A stretch of DNA of 64,000 nt, taken from contig JBEKEC010000028.1 of the NCBI GenBank assembly GCA_050014015.1, positions 3,810 to 67,809 on the forward strand, given 5' to 3'. Below are positions 1 to 8,748 of the stretch, piece by piece; position 1 is the first letter of the stretch; each line of letters starts with the position of its first letter. Position numbers and translations under genes: made by a program. Below the pieces are notes generated by a model that was not told where the DNA came from, ran no database searches, and saw only the letters and a list, made by a program, of their open reading frames with translations. Origin of the DNA: PALSA-1353 sp050014015 (lineage in GTDB: Bacteria > Planctomycetota > Phycisphaerae > Tepidisphaerales > Tepidisphaeraceae).

Positions 1-1
1 C

Positions 2-409
2 AAATTCACGCGGAGCGTGGCGGCGCCGTTTGCGGCGAAGTTGGCGGCGCTTGCGGCGCGGGCTTGGCGACAGGTCTTGGCGGGAAATGTCTGGGTGATG
101 CCGGGGAGTCATTGGTCTTACGAATTAAATTTTGGCAGTCGGCAATGGCTGGCGGGATTGCTCGGGGGATGCGGGATTGATTCGGGACTATTGATTGGGC
201 GGACCGACGCGGCGGCGATTGAGTTCCTGCCGGGTGAAGAAGCCGGGTTCGAGGATTTTGTGAGGGGGCTGCTGGCGGGGCTGACCATGAGCGATTTCGC
301 AATGGCATTTCCCGGGCGGGCAGCGGTTTGCACCGTGCACCATCACCAGCAGTTGTGGTGGGTTACCAATAATCAGCAATTGGCGATGCGACTGGACGGA
401 ATTGACTGA
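2..409 (+). CDS. 3' part of an unrecognised gene, 5' end outside the window
   Basis: The frame is open from the first bases of the window, so the true start is probably upstream; an in-frame GTG at 17 is only a fallback start. About 135 residues are visible. They begin with an alanine-rich helical stretch, followed by a soluble-looking region with aromatic and histidine patches (HWSYEL, VHHHQQLWW). I see no membrane segment, no cysteine motif and no family signature. The next confident gene, rny, starts more than 500 bp downstream, so there is no operon link to lean on. It could also be a short complete GTG-start gene. Confidence 0.45.
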   Translation, partial: KFTRSVAAPFAAKLAALAARAWRQVLAGNVWVMPGSHWSYELNFGSRQWLAGLLGGCGIDSGLLIGRTDAAAIEFLPGEEAGFEDFVRGLLAGLTMSDFAMAFPGRAAVCTVHHHQQLWWVTNNQQLAMRLDGID

Positions 410-440
410 ATTATCGGCCCTTGATCGGTTGCGCCGGCGC

Positions 441-863
441 TCATCTGCTTTGAATCTTGAAATACCGCCGGGGTTGCGTAAAATGTAAGCGATTCGTTTG
501 GTTGGCGTTGGGATGATATTTCCCATGCCGATCACGGACGACGCGCTGTAGCGGATGGCGCGTCGTTAGGTCCTTGATTCGACGTATCGACATGAACGTG
601 GTCATTTTGGGAATACTGACGAAGACGACGATCACCGCATTGGGCGTGATGGGGCTATTGCTCTCGCTCAGTCGGCGTGTGACGGGCGGCTTGCCGCGGC
701 AGTTTTTGCCGATGGCGGCGCTGGCGCCTTCGTATTTCACATCGCCGGTGCTGATCGACACGCGCCGGCGGATCGATTGGCCCTCGCGAGCACCTCCCGG
801 AATGACAATCATTCGGCAATGCTGGATCACCGGTTGCGGATTTTGTTGAACCGGACTTGGCAT
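441..863 (-). CDS. possible small basic protein, unknown
   Basis: This minus-strand frame has mostly G or C in third codon positions over its middle part, as the confident genes here do. It would encode about 140 residues, basic and rich in Arg, Ser and Pro, with no recognisable domain. An upstream in-frame ATG at 896 is an alternative start. The plus strand at 574-849 is also open and has a hydrophobic start, so the two are alternatives and at most one is likely real. No convincing ribosome binding site distinguishes them. The stretch 410-950 otherwise shows nothing I can name. Treat as a placeholder. Confidence 0.25.
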   Translation of the reverse strand: MPSPVQQNPQPVIQHCRMIVIPGGAREGQSIRRRVSISTGDVKYEGASAAIGKNCRGKPPVTRRLSESNSPITPNAVIVVFVSIPKMTTFMSIRRIKDLTTRHPLQRVVRDRHGKYHPNANQTNRLHFTQPRRYFKIQSR

Positions 864-950
864 TGAATTGTCCCGTCGAAGCAGGGGTCTTTCCAAGGCA
901 TCTGCGTTGTGAGTTCATCCATCACCAATGGATGAGTTCGGACGGGATTC

Positions 951-2501
951 ATGGAAACCATGTGGTATCTCCTGGCCGGGCTGGTCGTGGGCGCCGGCGG
1001 TGTGGCGGTAGCGGCCAAGGTCATGGCGCGCAGCGCCCTGAACCGCAGCCGCGCCGAGGCCGAGCAAATCAAGAATAACGCGCTGCTGGAGGCCCAGAAC
1101 AAGGCCAAGGAAATCGAGCTTGCCGCCCGGCAGGAGCAGCTCAAGCGCAAGGAACAGTACGAGCGCGAAACCGAGCAAAAGCGAAACGATCTCAAGACCC
1201 AGGAAGGCCGCCTGGCGAAGCGGGAAGACACTCTGGACCGAAAGCTGGACACGCTCTCGGTCAAGGAAAAGAACCTGGACGATCTGGAATCCCGGCTTTC
1301 GCAGCGGGAGAAATCCCTGGCCGGCAAAGAAGAGAATCTTAACCAGGTGCTTCACGAGCAGCGAGACAAGCTGCTGCAATTGACGAATCTTTCGCCCGAG
1401 CAGGCGAAGGAAATGCTGCTGAAGCGGATCGAGGACGATTGCAAGCTGGAGGCGGGGGCGCTCATTCAGCGAATCACCGAGCACGCGCAGGACGAGGCGA
1501 AAGACAAGAGCCGGCAGATCATCCTGCAGGCGATCCAGCGTTACGCGGCGGAGCAGACGGCCGATCACACCGTCAGCACGGTGACGATTCCCAGCGACGA
1601 CATGAAGGGCCGGGTCATCGGCCGGGAAGGCCGCAACATCCGCAGCTTCGAGAAGGCGACGGGGGTGGACGTCATCATTGACGACACGCCGGGCGTCGTG
1701 GTGGTGAGCTGTTTCGATCCGGTGCGGCGAGAAATCGCGCGGATGTCGCTGGATCGGCTGGTGCAGGATGGGCGAATCCATCCGGCGCGCATCGAGGAAG
1801 TCGTCGCGGTGACCACCAAGGAAATGGACGAGGAGCTGATCCGTCTGGGCAAGGAGGCGGCCCAGGAGGCGAATCTGCAATTGGCCAAGCCGATCATTCC
1901 CATGCTGGGCCGGCTGTCGTTCCGCACGAGCTATGGGCAGAACGTGCTGAAGCATTCGATGGAGGTGGCGTATCTGTCGCAGGTGATTGCCGATGAGTTG
2001 GGTCTGGATGGGAAGCTGGCGCGGCGAGCGGGGCTGCTGCACGACATCGGCAAGGCGATGGACCACGAGCAGGAGGGCGGGCATCCGCAACTGGGGAAGG
2101 AATTTCTGCGCCGGTTCGACGAGCCGGAGGCCGTCCTGAACGCAGCGGAGGCCCACCACGGCGACGTTCCGGTGACGACGCCGTACACGGTGATCGTGAT
2201 GGCCGCCGATGCGATCAGCGCCAGCCGGCCCGGGGCGCGCCGCGAAAGCCTCGAACGATACGTGAAGCGCTTGCAGGAGTTGGAAGATTTGGCCATGACG
2301 TTCGAAGGCGTGCGCCAGGCATACGCCATCCAGGCCGGCCGCGAGGTGCGCGTGATCGTGGATGCAAAGCTGATCGACGACCGCATCAGCGCCAAGATCG
2401 CCAGGGACATCGCCCAGAAGATCGAGCAGGAGTTGAATTACCCCGGGGAGATCAAAGTGACGCTGATCCGCGAAACACGCGCGGTGGAGTATGCGAGGTA
2501 A
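951..2501 (+). CDS. rny: ribonuclease Y
   Basis: Membrane-anchored endoribonuclease that starts mRNA decay. The 516-residue length is typical. Order of parts: an N-terminal membrane helix (about residues 5-25), a long charged coiled coil (about 30-195, rich in Lys, Glu and Gln), a KH RNA-binding domain with GRVIGREGRNIRSFE at about 220-234, and an HD phosphohydrolase domain with LLHDIGK at 362-368 and the AHHGD motif at about 401. The KH and HD signatures together make the call firm. The start at 951 puts the membrane helix at the very N-terminus, as expected for the family. It stands alone on the plus strand; its TAA abuts a decayed toxin gene on the other strand. Confidence 0.96.
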   Translation: METMWYLLAGLVVGAGGVAVAAKVMARSALNRSRAEAEQIKNNALLEAQNKAKEIELAARQEQLKRKEQYERETEQKRNDLKTQEGRLAKREDTLDRKLDTLSVKEKNLDDLESRLSQREKSLAGKEENLNQVLHEQRDKLLQLTNLSPEQAKEMLLKRIEDDCKLEAGALIQRITEHAQDEAKDKSRQIILQAIQRYAAEQTADHTVSTVTIPSDDMKGRVIGREGRNIRSFEKATGVDVIIDDTPGVVVVSCFDPVRREIARMSLDRLVQDGRIHPARIEEVVAVTTKEMDEELIRLGKEAAQEANLQLAKPIIPMLGRLSFRTSYGQNVLKHSMEVAYLSQVIADELGLDGKLARRAGLLHDIGKAMDHEQEGGHPQLGKEFLRRFDEPEAVLNAAEAHHGDVPVTTPYTVIVMAADAISASRPGARRESLERYVKRLQELEDLAMTFEGVRQAYAIQAGREVRVIVDAKLIDDRISAKIARDIAQKIEQELNYPGEIKVTLIRETRAVEYAR

Positions 2502-2818
2502 TCACGCTGAAAGCCAGTCTTCGATCCTCAGTCCCGGCACGTTGGCGAAATCTCGCACATTATGCGTAACCAAGGTCAGATCATGGACCAGCGCCGTGCT
2601 TGCGATCTACCGCGCCGGACTTGTTCCAGGAAATGATCTACTTCCTGGGCGTCATCGGCCCATGAACCGAATGAAGCGCGCAGGCCATCGCCGGATGACG
2701 ATGCCGCCTGAAGGGTTACCGAAACTTCCTGGCCATCTGGAAGCCCCGATTCTTGTTCCAATTCAATAGTTTTGCCGTGGATCTTCCCTTTGAGAATGAT
2801 GGTGCCGTTTGTGATGGT
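2502..2818 (-). pseudogene. deleted VapBC-type toxin-antitoxin scar
   Basis: Two reading frames on the minus strand meet here. The upstream frame (2818 down to 2576) reads like a small antitoxin: it contains HGKTIELEQESGLPDGQ and ends with an acidic segment (SWADDAQEVDHFLEQ). It has no ATG, GTG or TTG at its expected start, and a stop lies immediately before it. The other frame (about 2606 down to 2502) reads like the last 34 residues of a PIN-domain toxin: IASTAL, then LTLVTHNVRDFANVPG. In intact pairs a full toxin of roughly 130 residues follows the antitoxin. Here only its C-terminal end is left, out of frame and overlapping the antitoxin end. The family likeness is from recognition of the motifs; the deletion is inferred. 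Confidence 0.7.
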
Positions 2819-3050
2819 TCACCTCAATTTAGCCCGACAACGTCGTTCTAAACATATTCTATCATCGTCTGGTGTCAGGTTGCTACTTTTATCCGAGAGC
2901 CGGCAAATGCGATTTTAATTTGACAGTTCGTGGTGGAGGCGGGAAGCACGGCACAAGGAATATCTTTGCCGACAAGGAAATTTTGACGTGGCGCGAAGAA
3001 TCGCCGAAAATCCGTTAGAGCACGTTTTGATCGCCGATGAGGAGTTTTGA
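2819..3050. other. non-coding gap before the ferredoxin gene
   Basis: AT-richer than its surroundings. An AGGAG ribosome binding site sits about 6 bases before the ferredoxin ATG. I see no convincing promoter, terminator or RNA here. Confidence 0.5.
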
Positions 3051-3410
3051 ATGCCGAAGTTAACGGTGGAAGGCGTGGGGACGTTTGAGGTTCCGGCCGG
3101 GAAGCGGCTGGTGCTGGCGCTGCTGGACGAGGCCAGGATCGACCAGATGCACGCCTGCGGCGGCAACTGCAGGTGCACGACGTGCCGGGTGAGGTTCATT
3201 TCCGGCGAGCCGGATAAGGTGACGCACGCGGAACGGACGGTCTTGTCGGCCCGGGGGCTGGGGGCGACGCACGGATTGCGGCTCAGTTGCCAGGTCACCT
3301 GCGATCGTGACATGCACGTCATTGCCGAGAGCCGGCTATCGACCAGCGGAAAGCCCGATCCCGGCCCGCGTCCGGCGGACGAGATCGCTCCGCCGCCGGT
3401 GTGGACGTGA
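3051..3410 (+). CDS. 2Fe-2S ferredoxin
   Basis: Small soluble electron carrier of 119 residues. The ferredoxin fold is indicated by the N-terminal MPKLTVEGVGTFEV strand pair and the cluster motif HACGGNCRCTTCRV. Cys36, Cys42 and Cys45 fit the C-x5-C-x2-C spacing of adrenodoxin-like ferredoxins, with Cys80 in LSCQV as fourth ligand; Cys40 and Cys84 are extra. A proline-rich tail of about 25 residues follows the domain. The start is set by the AGGAG site just upstream. It is a single gene between rny and murA, so its redox partner cannot be read from context. Confidence 0.9.
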   Translation: MPKLTVEGVGTFEVPAGKRLVLALLDEARIDQMHACGGNCRCTTCRVRFISGEPDKVTHAERTVLSARGLGATHGLRLSCQVTCDRDMHVIAESRLSTSGKPDPGPRPADEIAPPPVWT

Positions 3411-3664
3411 ATGGGGCGAGAAAATCGCCGGAAGTTGGGTCATCCCGGCTTGATATTCGGACGGGGCAAGTCCACAATGAGAAATTGAACTTGGCGGCCA
3501 GACCGATAACGGGTCCGGCAGCCAAGGGCAACATTGATATTGATCGTCGGCCAATGGACTGGCCGATAGACCGAACGGTTTTTCCGGTGGTTTTTTGCCG
3601 GGACGTTTCGGGCTTAGGGAAGCGCTGCGCTTGAGCGGCTTTTCCGGCCCAAGGACGGGCAGAC

Positions 3665-5002
3665 ATGGACAGCTTTCTCATCCACGGTGGGCATCGGCTT
3701 AAGGGGACAATCGAAGTCAGCGGCAGCAAGAACTCCGCGCTTCCCATTCTGGCGGCGTGCCTGATGGCCGAGGGGAAAAGCACGCTCAAAGGCGTTCCCA
3801 GGCTATTGGACATCGATTCCATGTCCAAGTTGCTGGGGGAGTTGGGGTGCCATGTTTACCGGCACGAGCCGGCCGACCCCGGCACCTTGGTGGGTCCGGC
3901 GCTCAATGGGCCGCTGGATATCCAAGTCCAGGACGAGACGCAATGCGAGGCGCGGTATGAAATCGTCAAGACGATGCGCGCCAGCATTTGCGTGCTGGGT
4001 CCGCTGCTGGGCAAACGCGGCAAGGCGATCGTCAGCATGCCCGGCGGATGTGCGATCGGCGACCGGCCGGTGGATTTGCACGTGCGCGGCTTGCAGAAGC
4101 TGGGGGCGCATTTCCGGATGGAAAACGGGAACATCGTGGGCGAGGTGCGCGGCCGGCTCAAAGGATGCCGGATGTATCTCGGCGGGGCGTTGGGGCCGAC
4201 GGTCCTGGGGACCATCAACGTCATGTGTGCCGCGGCGCTTGCCGATGGAGAAACGATCCTGGTGGGGGCGGCATGCGAGCCGGAGGTTTCGGACTGTGCC
4301 GACATGCTCATCAAGATGGGGGCGAGGATCAAAGGACACGGGACGCCCGAAATTCGCATCGAGGGCGTCGAAAAGCTGGTCGGGGCCGAGCATCGGGTCA
4401 TTCCCGACCGGATCGAATGCGGCACCTTCATGATCGCCGCGGCCATCACCAATGGGGAATTGGCGCTCAAGCATTGCGCCCTGGATCATCTGATCGCGGT
4501 GACGGATCGGCTGGACGAGGTGGGCGTGCAAACGCAGCGGGAAAACGGGACGGTTTACGTCACGGCGGCGCGGCGAATCAATCCGGTGGAAATGACCACC
4601 CAGCCCTACCCGGGATTCCCCACGGATTTGCAGGCGCAGCTCATGGCGTTGCTGTGCCTGTCGGATGGAATCAGCGTGGTGACGGAGCGGATTTTCCCCG
4701 ACCGGTTCCTGCACGTGGGCGAACTGAACCGCATGGGCGCCCGGATTCGCAAGGAGGGTCCGACGGCAATCATCCAGGGCGTACGCGAACTGCAAGGCGC
4801 CAACGTGATGGCGAGCGACCTGCGCGCCAGCGCCGCGCTGGTGTTGGCGGCATTGGTCGCCAAGGGGGCCACGCGCATCGACCGGGTTTATCACATCGAT
4901 CGCGGATACGAAAAGATCGAGCAAAAGCTCGCGGCCGTGGGGGCGCAGATCGAGCGCATCAAGGAAGGAAAGACGTCGCTGTCAATGAGCGCGGTGGCGT
5001 GA
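3665..5002 (+). CDS. murA: UDP-N-acetylglucosamine 1-carboxyvinyltransferase
   Basis: First committed step of peptidoglycan precursor synthesis: transfers the enolpyruvyl group of phosphoenolpyruvate to UDP-GlcNAc in the cytoplasm. The 445-residue protein has the family start GTIEVSGSKNSALPIL with Lys22 and Asn23, and the catalytic loop MPGGCAIGDRPVDLH with Cys129 in the position of the usual Cys115, which also implies fosfomycin sensitivity. The C-terminal half has the expected PGFPTDLQAQ motif. Length and motifs are complete. The 254 bp upstream contains no gene. It converges on mqnD, and a palindromic repeat lies between the two stops. Confidence 0.96.
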   Translation: MDSFLIHGGHRLKGTIEVSGSKNSALPILAACLMAEGKSTLKGVPRLLDIDSMSKLLGELGCHVYRHEPADPGTLVGPALNGPLDIQVQDETQCEARYEIVKTMRASICVLGPLLGKRGKAIVSMPGGCAIGDRPVDLHVRGLQKLGAHFRMENGNIVGEVRGRLKGCRMYLGGALGPTVLGTINVMCAAALADGETILVGAACEPEVSDCADMLIKMGARIKGHGTPEIRIEGVEKLVGAEHRVIPDRIECGTFMIAAAITNGELALKHCALDHLIAVTDRLDEVGVQTQRENGTVYVTAARRINPVEMTTQPYPGFPTDLQAQLMALLCLSDGISVVTERIFPDRFLHVGELNRMGARIRKEGPTAIIQGVRELQGANVMASDLRASAALVLAALVAKGATRIDRVYHIDRGYEKIEQKLAAVGAQIERIKEGKTSLSMSAVA

Positions 5003-5035
5003 GAAACGGGGGTCTGCCAGGGTGGGAAATGCGAC

Positions 5036-5121
5036 AGGTCATCTGTCACTTGTCATTTGTCATTGGTATCGCCGATTCCGAATTGTCTTGCAAATGACCA
5101 ATGACCAATGACTAATGACCA
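5036..5121. repeat. palindromic dispersed repeat, copy 1
   Basis: Lies between the stops of murA and mqnD. The ends are mutual inverted repeats (TTGTCATTGGT on the left, ACCAATGAC on the right), built from short TTGTCA and AATGACC units around a core with TATCGCCGATTCCGAATT. A closely similar copy sits at about 52369-52456. The structure suits a REP-like or MITE-like element; a role in ending convergent transcripts is possible but not shown. Confidence 0.75.
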
Positions 5122-5129
5122 ATTCAATC

Positions 5130-5984
5130 TCATGCCGCCGTTACGAATTCGATTTGGCCGATGCTCGGCACTAAGCCGGCATCCGCGCCGCGTTTCAAAA
5201 GAGTGGTGATCGCCTCCCGCCCTCGGGGACCGTAATCGAGCGTCCAATGGTTCACGTACATGCCGACGAATTGGTCGGCCAGCTTGGGGTTCAAATCGCG
5301 GCCGAATTGCAGCGAATATTCGACGGTCTCCTTGCGATGATCGAGGCTGAACTGAATCGACTTTTTCAGAATGTTCGTGACTTCCTGGCAGACGGTCTTA
5401 CCCAAGTCTTTGCGGATGCAATTGCCGCCCAGGGGAAGGGGGAGGCCGGTTTGCTCTTGCCACCACACGCCGAGATCGACCACCAGATGCAGGCCGGATT
5501 GCTGGTAGGTGAGTTGTCCCTCATGGATAATGAGGCCGGCGTCGGCCTTGCCGTCTTTGACATATTTGGGGATTTGGTCGAAATGAACGGGAACGGCCCG
5601 GAAGGCCTTGCCGGCTTTGCCGAGACATAGCTGGAGGGCGAGGAACGCGGTGGTGAGTTCGCCGGGGATGGCGATGGTCTTGCCTTTGAGATCGCCGATT
5701 TTCGTCGGCTGGCGAGTGATGACCATCGGCCCGTATTGATCCCCCATACTGCTGCCGCAACTGGTAAGGGCATAACGGTCCGCCACATATGGGTAGGCGT
5801 GGACCGAGATGGCGGTGATTTCCAACTCGCCGCGGCGAGCGCGCTGGTTGAGTGTCTGGATGTCCTGGAGGACGTGCTCGAACCGATACGGGCCGGTATC
5901 CAGCAGGCCCTTGGCAAGCCCGTAGAACATGAAGGCGTCATCGGGGTCGGGCGAATGGCCGAGGCGAAGGAGCGTTTTTTCCAT
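5130..5984 (-). CDS. mqnD: 1,4-dihydroxy-6-naphthoate synthase (menaquinone, futalosine route)
   Basis: Converts cyclic dehypoxanthinyl futalosine to 1,4-dihydroxy-6-naphthoate in the futalosine route to menaquinone. The predicted 284 residues start with MEKTLLRLGHSPDPDDAFMF, the typical family opening, which is why I place the start at 5984 although the frame stays open to 6299. Other family features are ITAISVHAYPYVADRY, the glycine-rich KGKTIAIPGELTTAFL and the DAGLIIHEGQLTY segment of this periplasmic-binding-protein-like fold. No other mqn gene is in the window, so the pathway is inferred from this gene alone. There is no clear ribosome binding site at the chosen start. Confidence 0.93.
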   Translation of the reverse strand: MEKTLLRLGHSPDPDDAFMFYGLAKGLLDTGPYRFEHVLQDIQTLNQRARRGELEITAISVHAYPYVADRYALTSCGSSMGDQYGPMVITRQPTKIGDLKGKTIAIPGELTTAFLALQLCLGKAGKAFRAVPVHFDQIPKYVKDGKADAGLIIHEGQLTYQQSGLHLVVDLGVWWQEQTGLPLPLGGNCIRKDLGKTVCQEVTNILKKSIQFSLDHRKETVEYSLQFGRDLNPKLADQFVGMYVNHWTLDYGPRGREAITTLLKRGADAGLVPSIGQIEFVTAA

Positions 5985-6489
5985 AAGATTGCGCCCGACA
6001 AACCGGAAGGCGAAGTATAACATGAAGCCAAGAGGTAAACCGCGATGGACGCCAAGGATGCGAAGAATAAGAACATGGGGAAGGCCACTTGGCCCTTGAA
6101 AGGGGGCGATAACAGACGTGTGGTGCCACATCGTTGGACTGAAGTGCGCGTAATTCACGGCCCCGTGATTCTTCGGGGCGCAGTGATTCGGGCGATCGAA
6201 GCTCGGGATAATCGCGGCGGCGTATTGCGGAAGGTCGAAAAGTGGTCTGGAAGCCAATGGTGTGGCGCTTCGGGTTTCGGTTGGCGCACCGTATCGCAAG
6301 CACCCTTGGCATCGCTCAAGAGCCTATCGCTTGAGCAGGTTCCTTCTATTGAATTTCCAGCGGGGTATCAGCCTCTCGGCAGCAGCGCGCCGTGATCTGG
6401 TGCCGGGACATGAATGGCATAAAGGGGCCATTCAAGATTTCATTATATTTCTGTAATCTTGAATGTCCCCTTTATTTCAACAGCCGACT
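5985..6489. other. intergenic region with a long hairpin
   Basis: Between mqnD and the GNAT gene, both on the minus strand. At 6421-6439 and 6455-6473 there is a 19-bp inverted repeat with one mismatch (AAAGGGGCCATTCAAGATT against AAAGGGGACATTCAAGATT) around a 15-base AT-rich loop. It lies 16 bp past the stop of the GNAT gene. It lacks a proper T-run on the minus strand, so it may be a terminator or a small palindromic repeat. Near 6041-6062 a short stretch (ACCGCGATGGACGCCAAGGA) resembles half of the repeat at 45947. No convincing gene is visible. Confidence 0.6.
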
Positions 6490-6918
6490 TTAAGATTTCG
6501 TAATTACCCGCTGCATCGGGCTCCACGCCACGGATTTGTAGCCGAGTTTTTCCCAGAATCGCCGGCCCTCGGCGTTGTCGTTGAATAAAAAGATGTTGCA
6601 TTTCGGAATGCCGGCCGCGGCGAGTTTTGCCAGGCAGCGTTCGACCAGGGCTCGTCCCAAACCCAGACGACGATGGGCCGGGTCCACGGCCAGATGGTGC
6701 AGATAGCCGCGCCGGCCGTCGTGGCCGCACAGCACGGCGGCAATGACCGTTCCCGAAGCGTTGCGCGCGATCAGACTCATTCCGGGGTTTCGCAGCAGAA
6801 AGCGGCGCATCGGCTCGGGTTCGTCGGATTCGTTGAGCCAGATCCCAGTTTGAGTTCGCCAGAAAGCGACCGTTTCCTCGTAGTCGTCCGTTGTCAGATT
6901 TGAAATGGCGTGGTTCAT
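6490..6918 (-). CDS. GNAT family N-acetyltransferase
   Basis: Predicted acetyl-CoA-dependent acetyltransferase of 142 residues; the substrate is unknown. The acetyl-CoA binding motif A is clear: YLHHLAVDPAHRRLGLGRAL, with the pyrophosphate loop RRLGLG, followed by the motif B segment FLFNDNAEGRRFWEKLGYK. The start at 6918 (MNHAISNLTTDDYEE) matches the normal beginning of such domains and has AAGGA upstream; longer in-frame starts add unrelated-looking residues. It is a single gene followed by a long hairpin. Confidence 0.88.
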   Translation of the reverse strand: MNHAISNLTTDDYEETVAFWRTQTGIWLNESDEPEPMRRFLLRNPGMSLIARNASGTVIAAVLCGHDGRRGYLHHLAVDPAHRRLGLGRALVERCLAKLAAAGIPKCNIFLFNDNAEGRRFWEKLGYKSVAWSPMQRVITKS

Positions 6919-7254
6919 CCGATGAGTCCTTAGAGGAATTCCGGCGATGAATGAAATACAGGGGGCGGGCTGACAAATCCACGAACCCGTCCCATAGCAC
7001 ACATGGCGGTTATGGAACATTGCGGAAAGCGAGGGAACTTTCTTCCGGCGTGGAGACGGCCATGAAAGCGATGTGTCGGACGTGGTTTACCGGAAAGCTG
7101 AATAGTGGGTCGGTTTTCGCATTTCCGGACCCTACGGCGTGCAAGGATAGCCGGCTACACATGATTCGCCGATGAGAGAATTTAGTCGGGTAAGCCTACA
7201 ATAACGTCCGGCTGGCGGCGTTCTAGTGGTTGTCGATCGGCACAAGGAGCCGGG

Positions 7255-8736
7255 ATGGCAAGCATTCACCCATTGTTATCACCCTACGTCCCCTCCGAAT
7301 CCGATCCTTTTGACGAGGTGAAGGCGGCGCACCTGATGAACCGGGCGGGGTTCGGCGGTACGCCGGAGGAGATCGAGCATGTCCGCAAGCTGGGGCCGCT
7401 GAAGGCCGTGGAATGGCTGATGGATTTCCCGGATGCTCCGGCGGAGGAAGAGGAGGATGGGGATTCGCCGAATTTGCATTCGATCGCTGGCTCGCCATCC
7501 AATTTCCGGGAGTATGCCAGGCAATTGGTCGGCAAAAGCCTCGACGAGAAGAAGCAACTGATCCAGCAGTTCATGCAGGCCAATCGGCAGGCTGTGCAGG
7601 CGACGATCGACTGGTGGCTGGAGCGGATGGCGTTCGGGAAATATCCGATGCAGGAGAAGCTGACGTTTTTCTGGCACGGACATTTCACCACCAGCGCCAA
7701 GGACGAGCGGTCGGCGCTTCTGATGTGGCGGCAGAACGAGCTTTGGCGGCGGTACGCGGCGGGCAATTTCGAGCCGTTTGTGCGGGCCGTCTCGCGCGAC
7801 CCGGCGATGCTGGATTACCTCAATAACAACGAGAACCGCAAGGCGCATCCCAACGAGAACTATGCCCGCGAGTTGATGGAGCTTTTCACGCTGGGGATCG
7901 GGAACTACACCGAGTACGACATTAAGCAGGCGGCGCGCGCCTTCACCGGCTGGGGGCATGACGGTGTCGATTTCGTCTACCGCGCCGATCAGCACGATGA
8001 GGGCATCAAGGATTTCTTCGGCCGCAGCGGAAACTTCGACGGCGATGACATCATCACCCTGATTTTGCAGCATCCGGCGTGCCCCCGGTTCATCGCCGGG
8101 GAGTTGTTCAAATATCTGGCGTATGACGATATCGATCCCGGCCTGGCGACGGCGCTGGGGCAGTTTTTTTATGCGAACCATTATGAGATTCGGTCGCTGT
8201 TGCGGACGATCCTGACCAGCCGGGCGTTTTACAGCCCCCAGGCGGTGGGTGTGCAGATCAAGAGTCCGGTTCAGTTGGTGGTGGGGACGATCCGGATGCT
8301 GGGGCTGCGAATGCCGCCGGGACAGGCTCTGGAAGCGGCGTTGAATCAGATGGGGCAGTTGCCGATGATGCCGCCGAACGTTCGGGGTTGGCCGGGCGGG
8401 CGGATGTGGATCAATACGAGCACGCTGTTCATCCGGTATAACACGGGGGTTTGGCTGGCGGGCGGGGAGGTTCCGGCGCTGGCGCGGGTGGATCGCAAGG
8501 GGAATGACCGCGGCTTGCTGGGGCCCGGGTTGGCCAGGCCGACGGATTTCGATCCCGATGCGGCCGGATCGCCCGGCGAGGTCGCCGAGGCCTGGGTCAA
8601 GCGATTGATCCAGCGCCCGGTGGATGCGGACAAAAAGCGGGTCCTGGCCGACGTGCTGGCGGATGGGGTGAACCCGGATTCGGTGCGGAAGATCGTGCAG
8701 TTGATCGTGTCGATGCCTGAGTATCAGTTGTGCTAA
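7255..8736 (+). CDS. DUF1800 family protein
   Basis: Conserved protein of 493 residues found widely in Planctomycetota, usually next to a DUF1501 gene as here. The family function is not established; a role in handling exported or cell-surface material has been proposed for such pairs. Recognisable family segments are HLMNRAGFGGTPEEIE near the start, EKLTFFWHGHFTTSAKD at about residue 135, NENYARELMELFTLGIGNYT at about 200, and MPPNVRGWPGGRMWIN toward the end. An AAGGAG site precedes the ATG. It is followed after 12 bp by the DUF1501 gene, so the two form an operon. Confidence 0.92.
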   Translation: MASIHPLLSPYVPSESDPFDEVKAAHLMNRAGFGGTPEEIEHVRKLGPLKAVEWLMDFPDAPAEEEEDGDSPNLHSIAGSPSNFREYARQLVGKSLDEKKQLIQQFMQANRQAVQATIDWWLERMAFGKYPMQEKLTFFWHGHFTTSAKDERSALLMWRQNELWRRYAAGNFEPFVRAVSRDPAMLDYLNNNENRKAHPNENYARELMELFTLGIGNYTEYDIKQAARAFTGWGHDGVDFVYRADQHDEGIKDFFGRSGNFDGDDIITLILQHPACPRFIAGELFKYLAYDDIDPGLATALGQFFYANHYEIRSLLRTILTSRAFYSPQAVGVQIKSPVQLVVGTIRMLGLRMPPGQALEAALNQMGQLPMMPPNVRGWPGGRMWINTSTLFIRYNTGVWLAGGEVPALARVDRKGNDRGLLGPGLARPTDFDPDAAGSPGEVAEAWVKRLIQRPVDADKKRVLADVLADGVNPDSVRKIVQLIVSMPEYQLC

Positions 8737-8748
8737 CGCGGAGAAGCC

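Noticed and set aside
915..2159. Long open frame antisense to rny (about 414 codons)
   Set aside because: Shadow of a GC-rich gene; composition rich in His, Arg and Leu with no family motif, while the sense strand encodes an intact ribonuclease Y.
2915..3322. Minus-strand ORF opposite the ferredoxin gene
   Set aside because: The plus strand has a perfect 2Fe-2S motif and ribosome binding site; the minus frame has no recognisable domain.
5985..6299. Upstream extension of mqnD to an earlier start
   Set aside because: The added 105 residues do not resemble the family, whose members begin close to the LGHSPDPDDAF motif.
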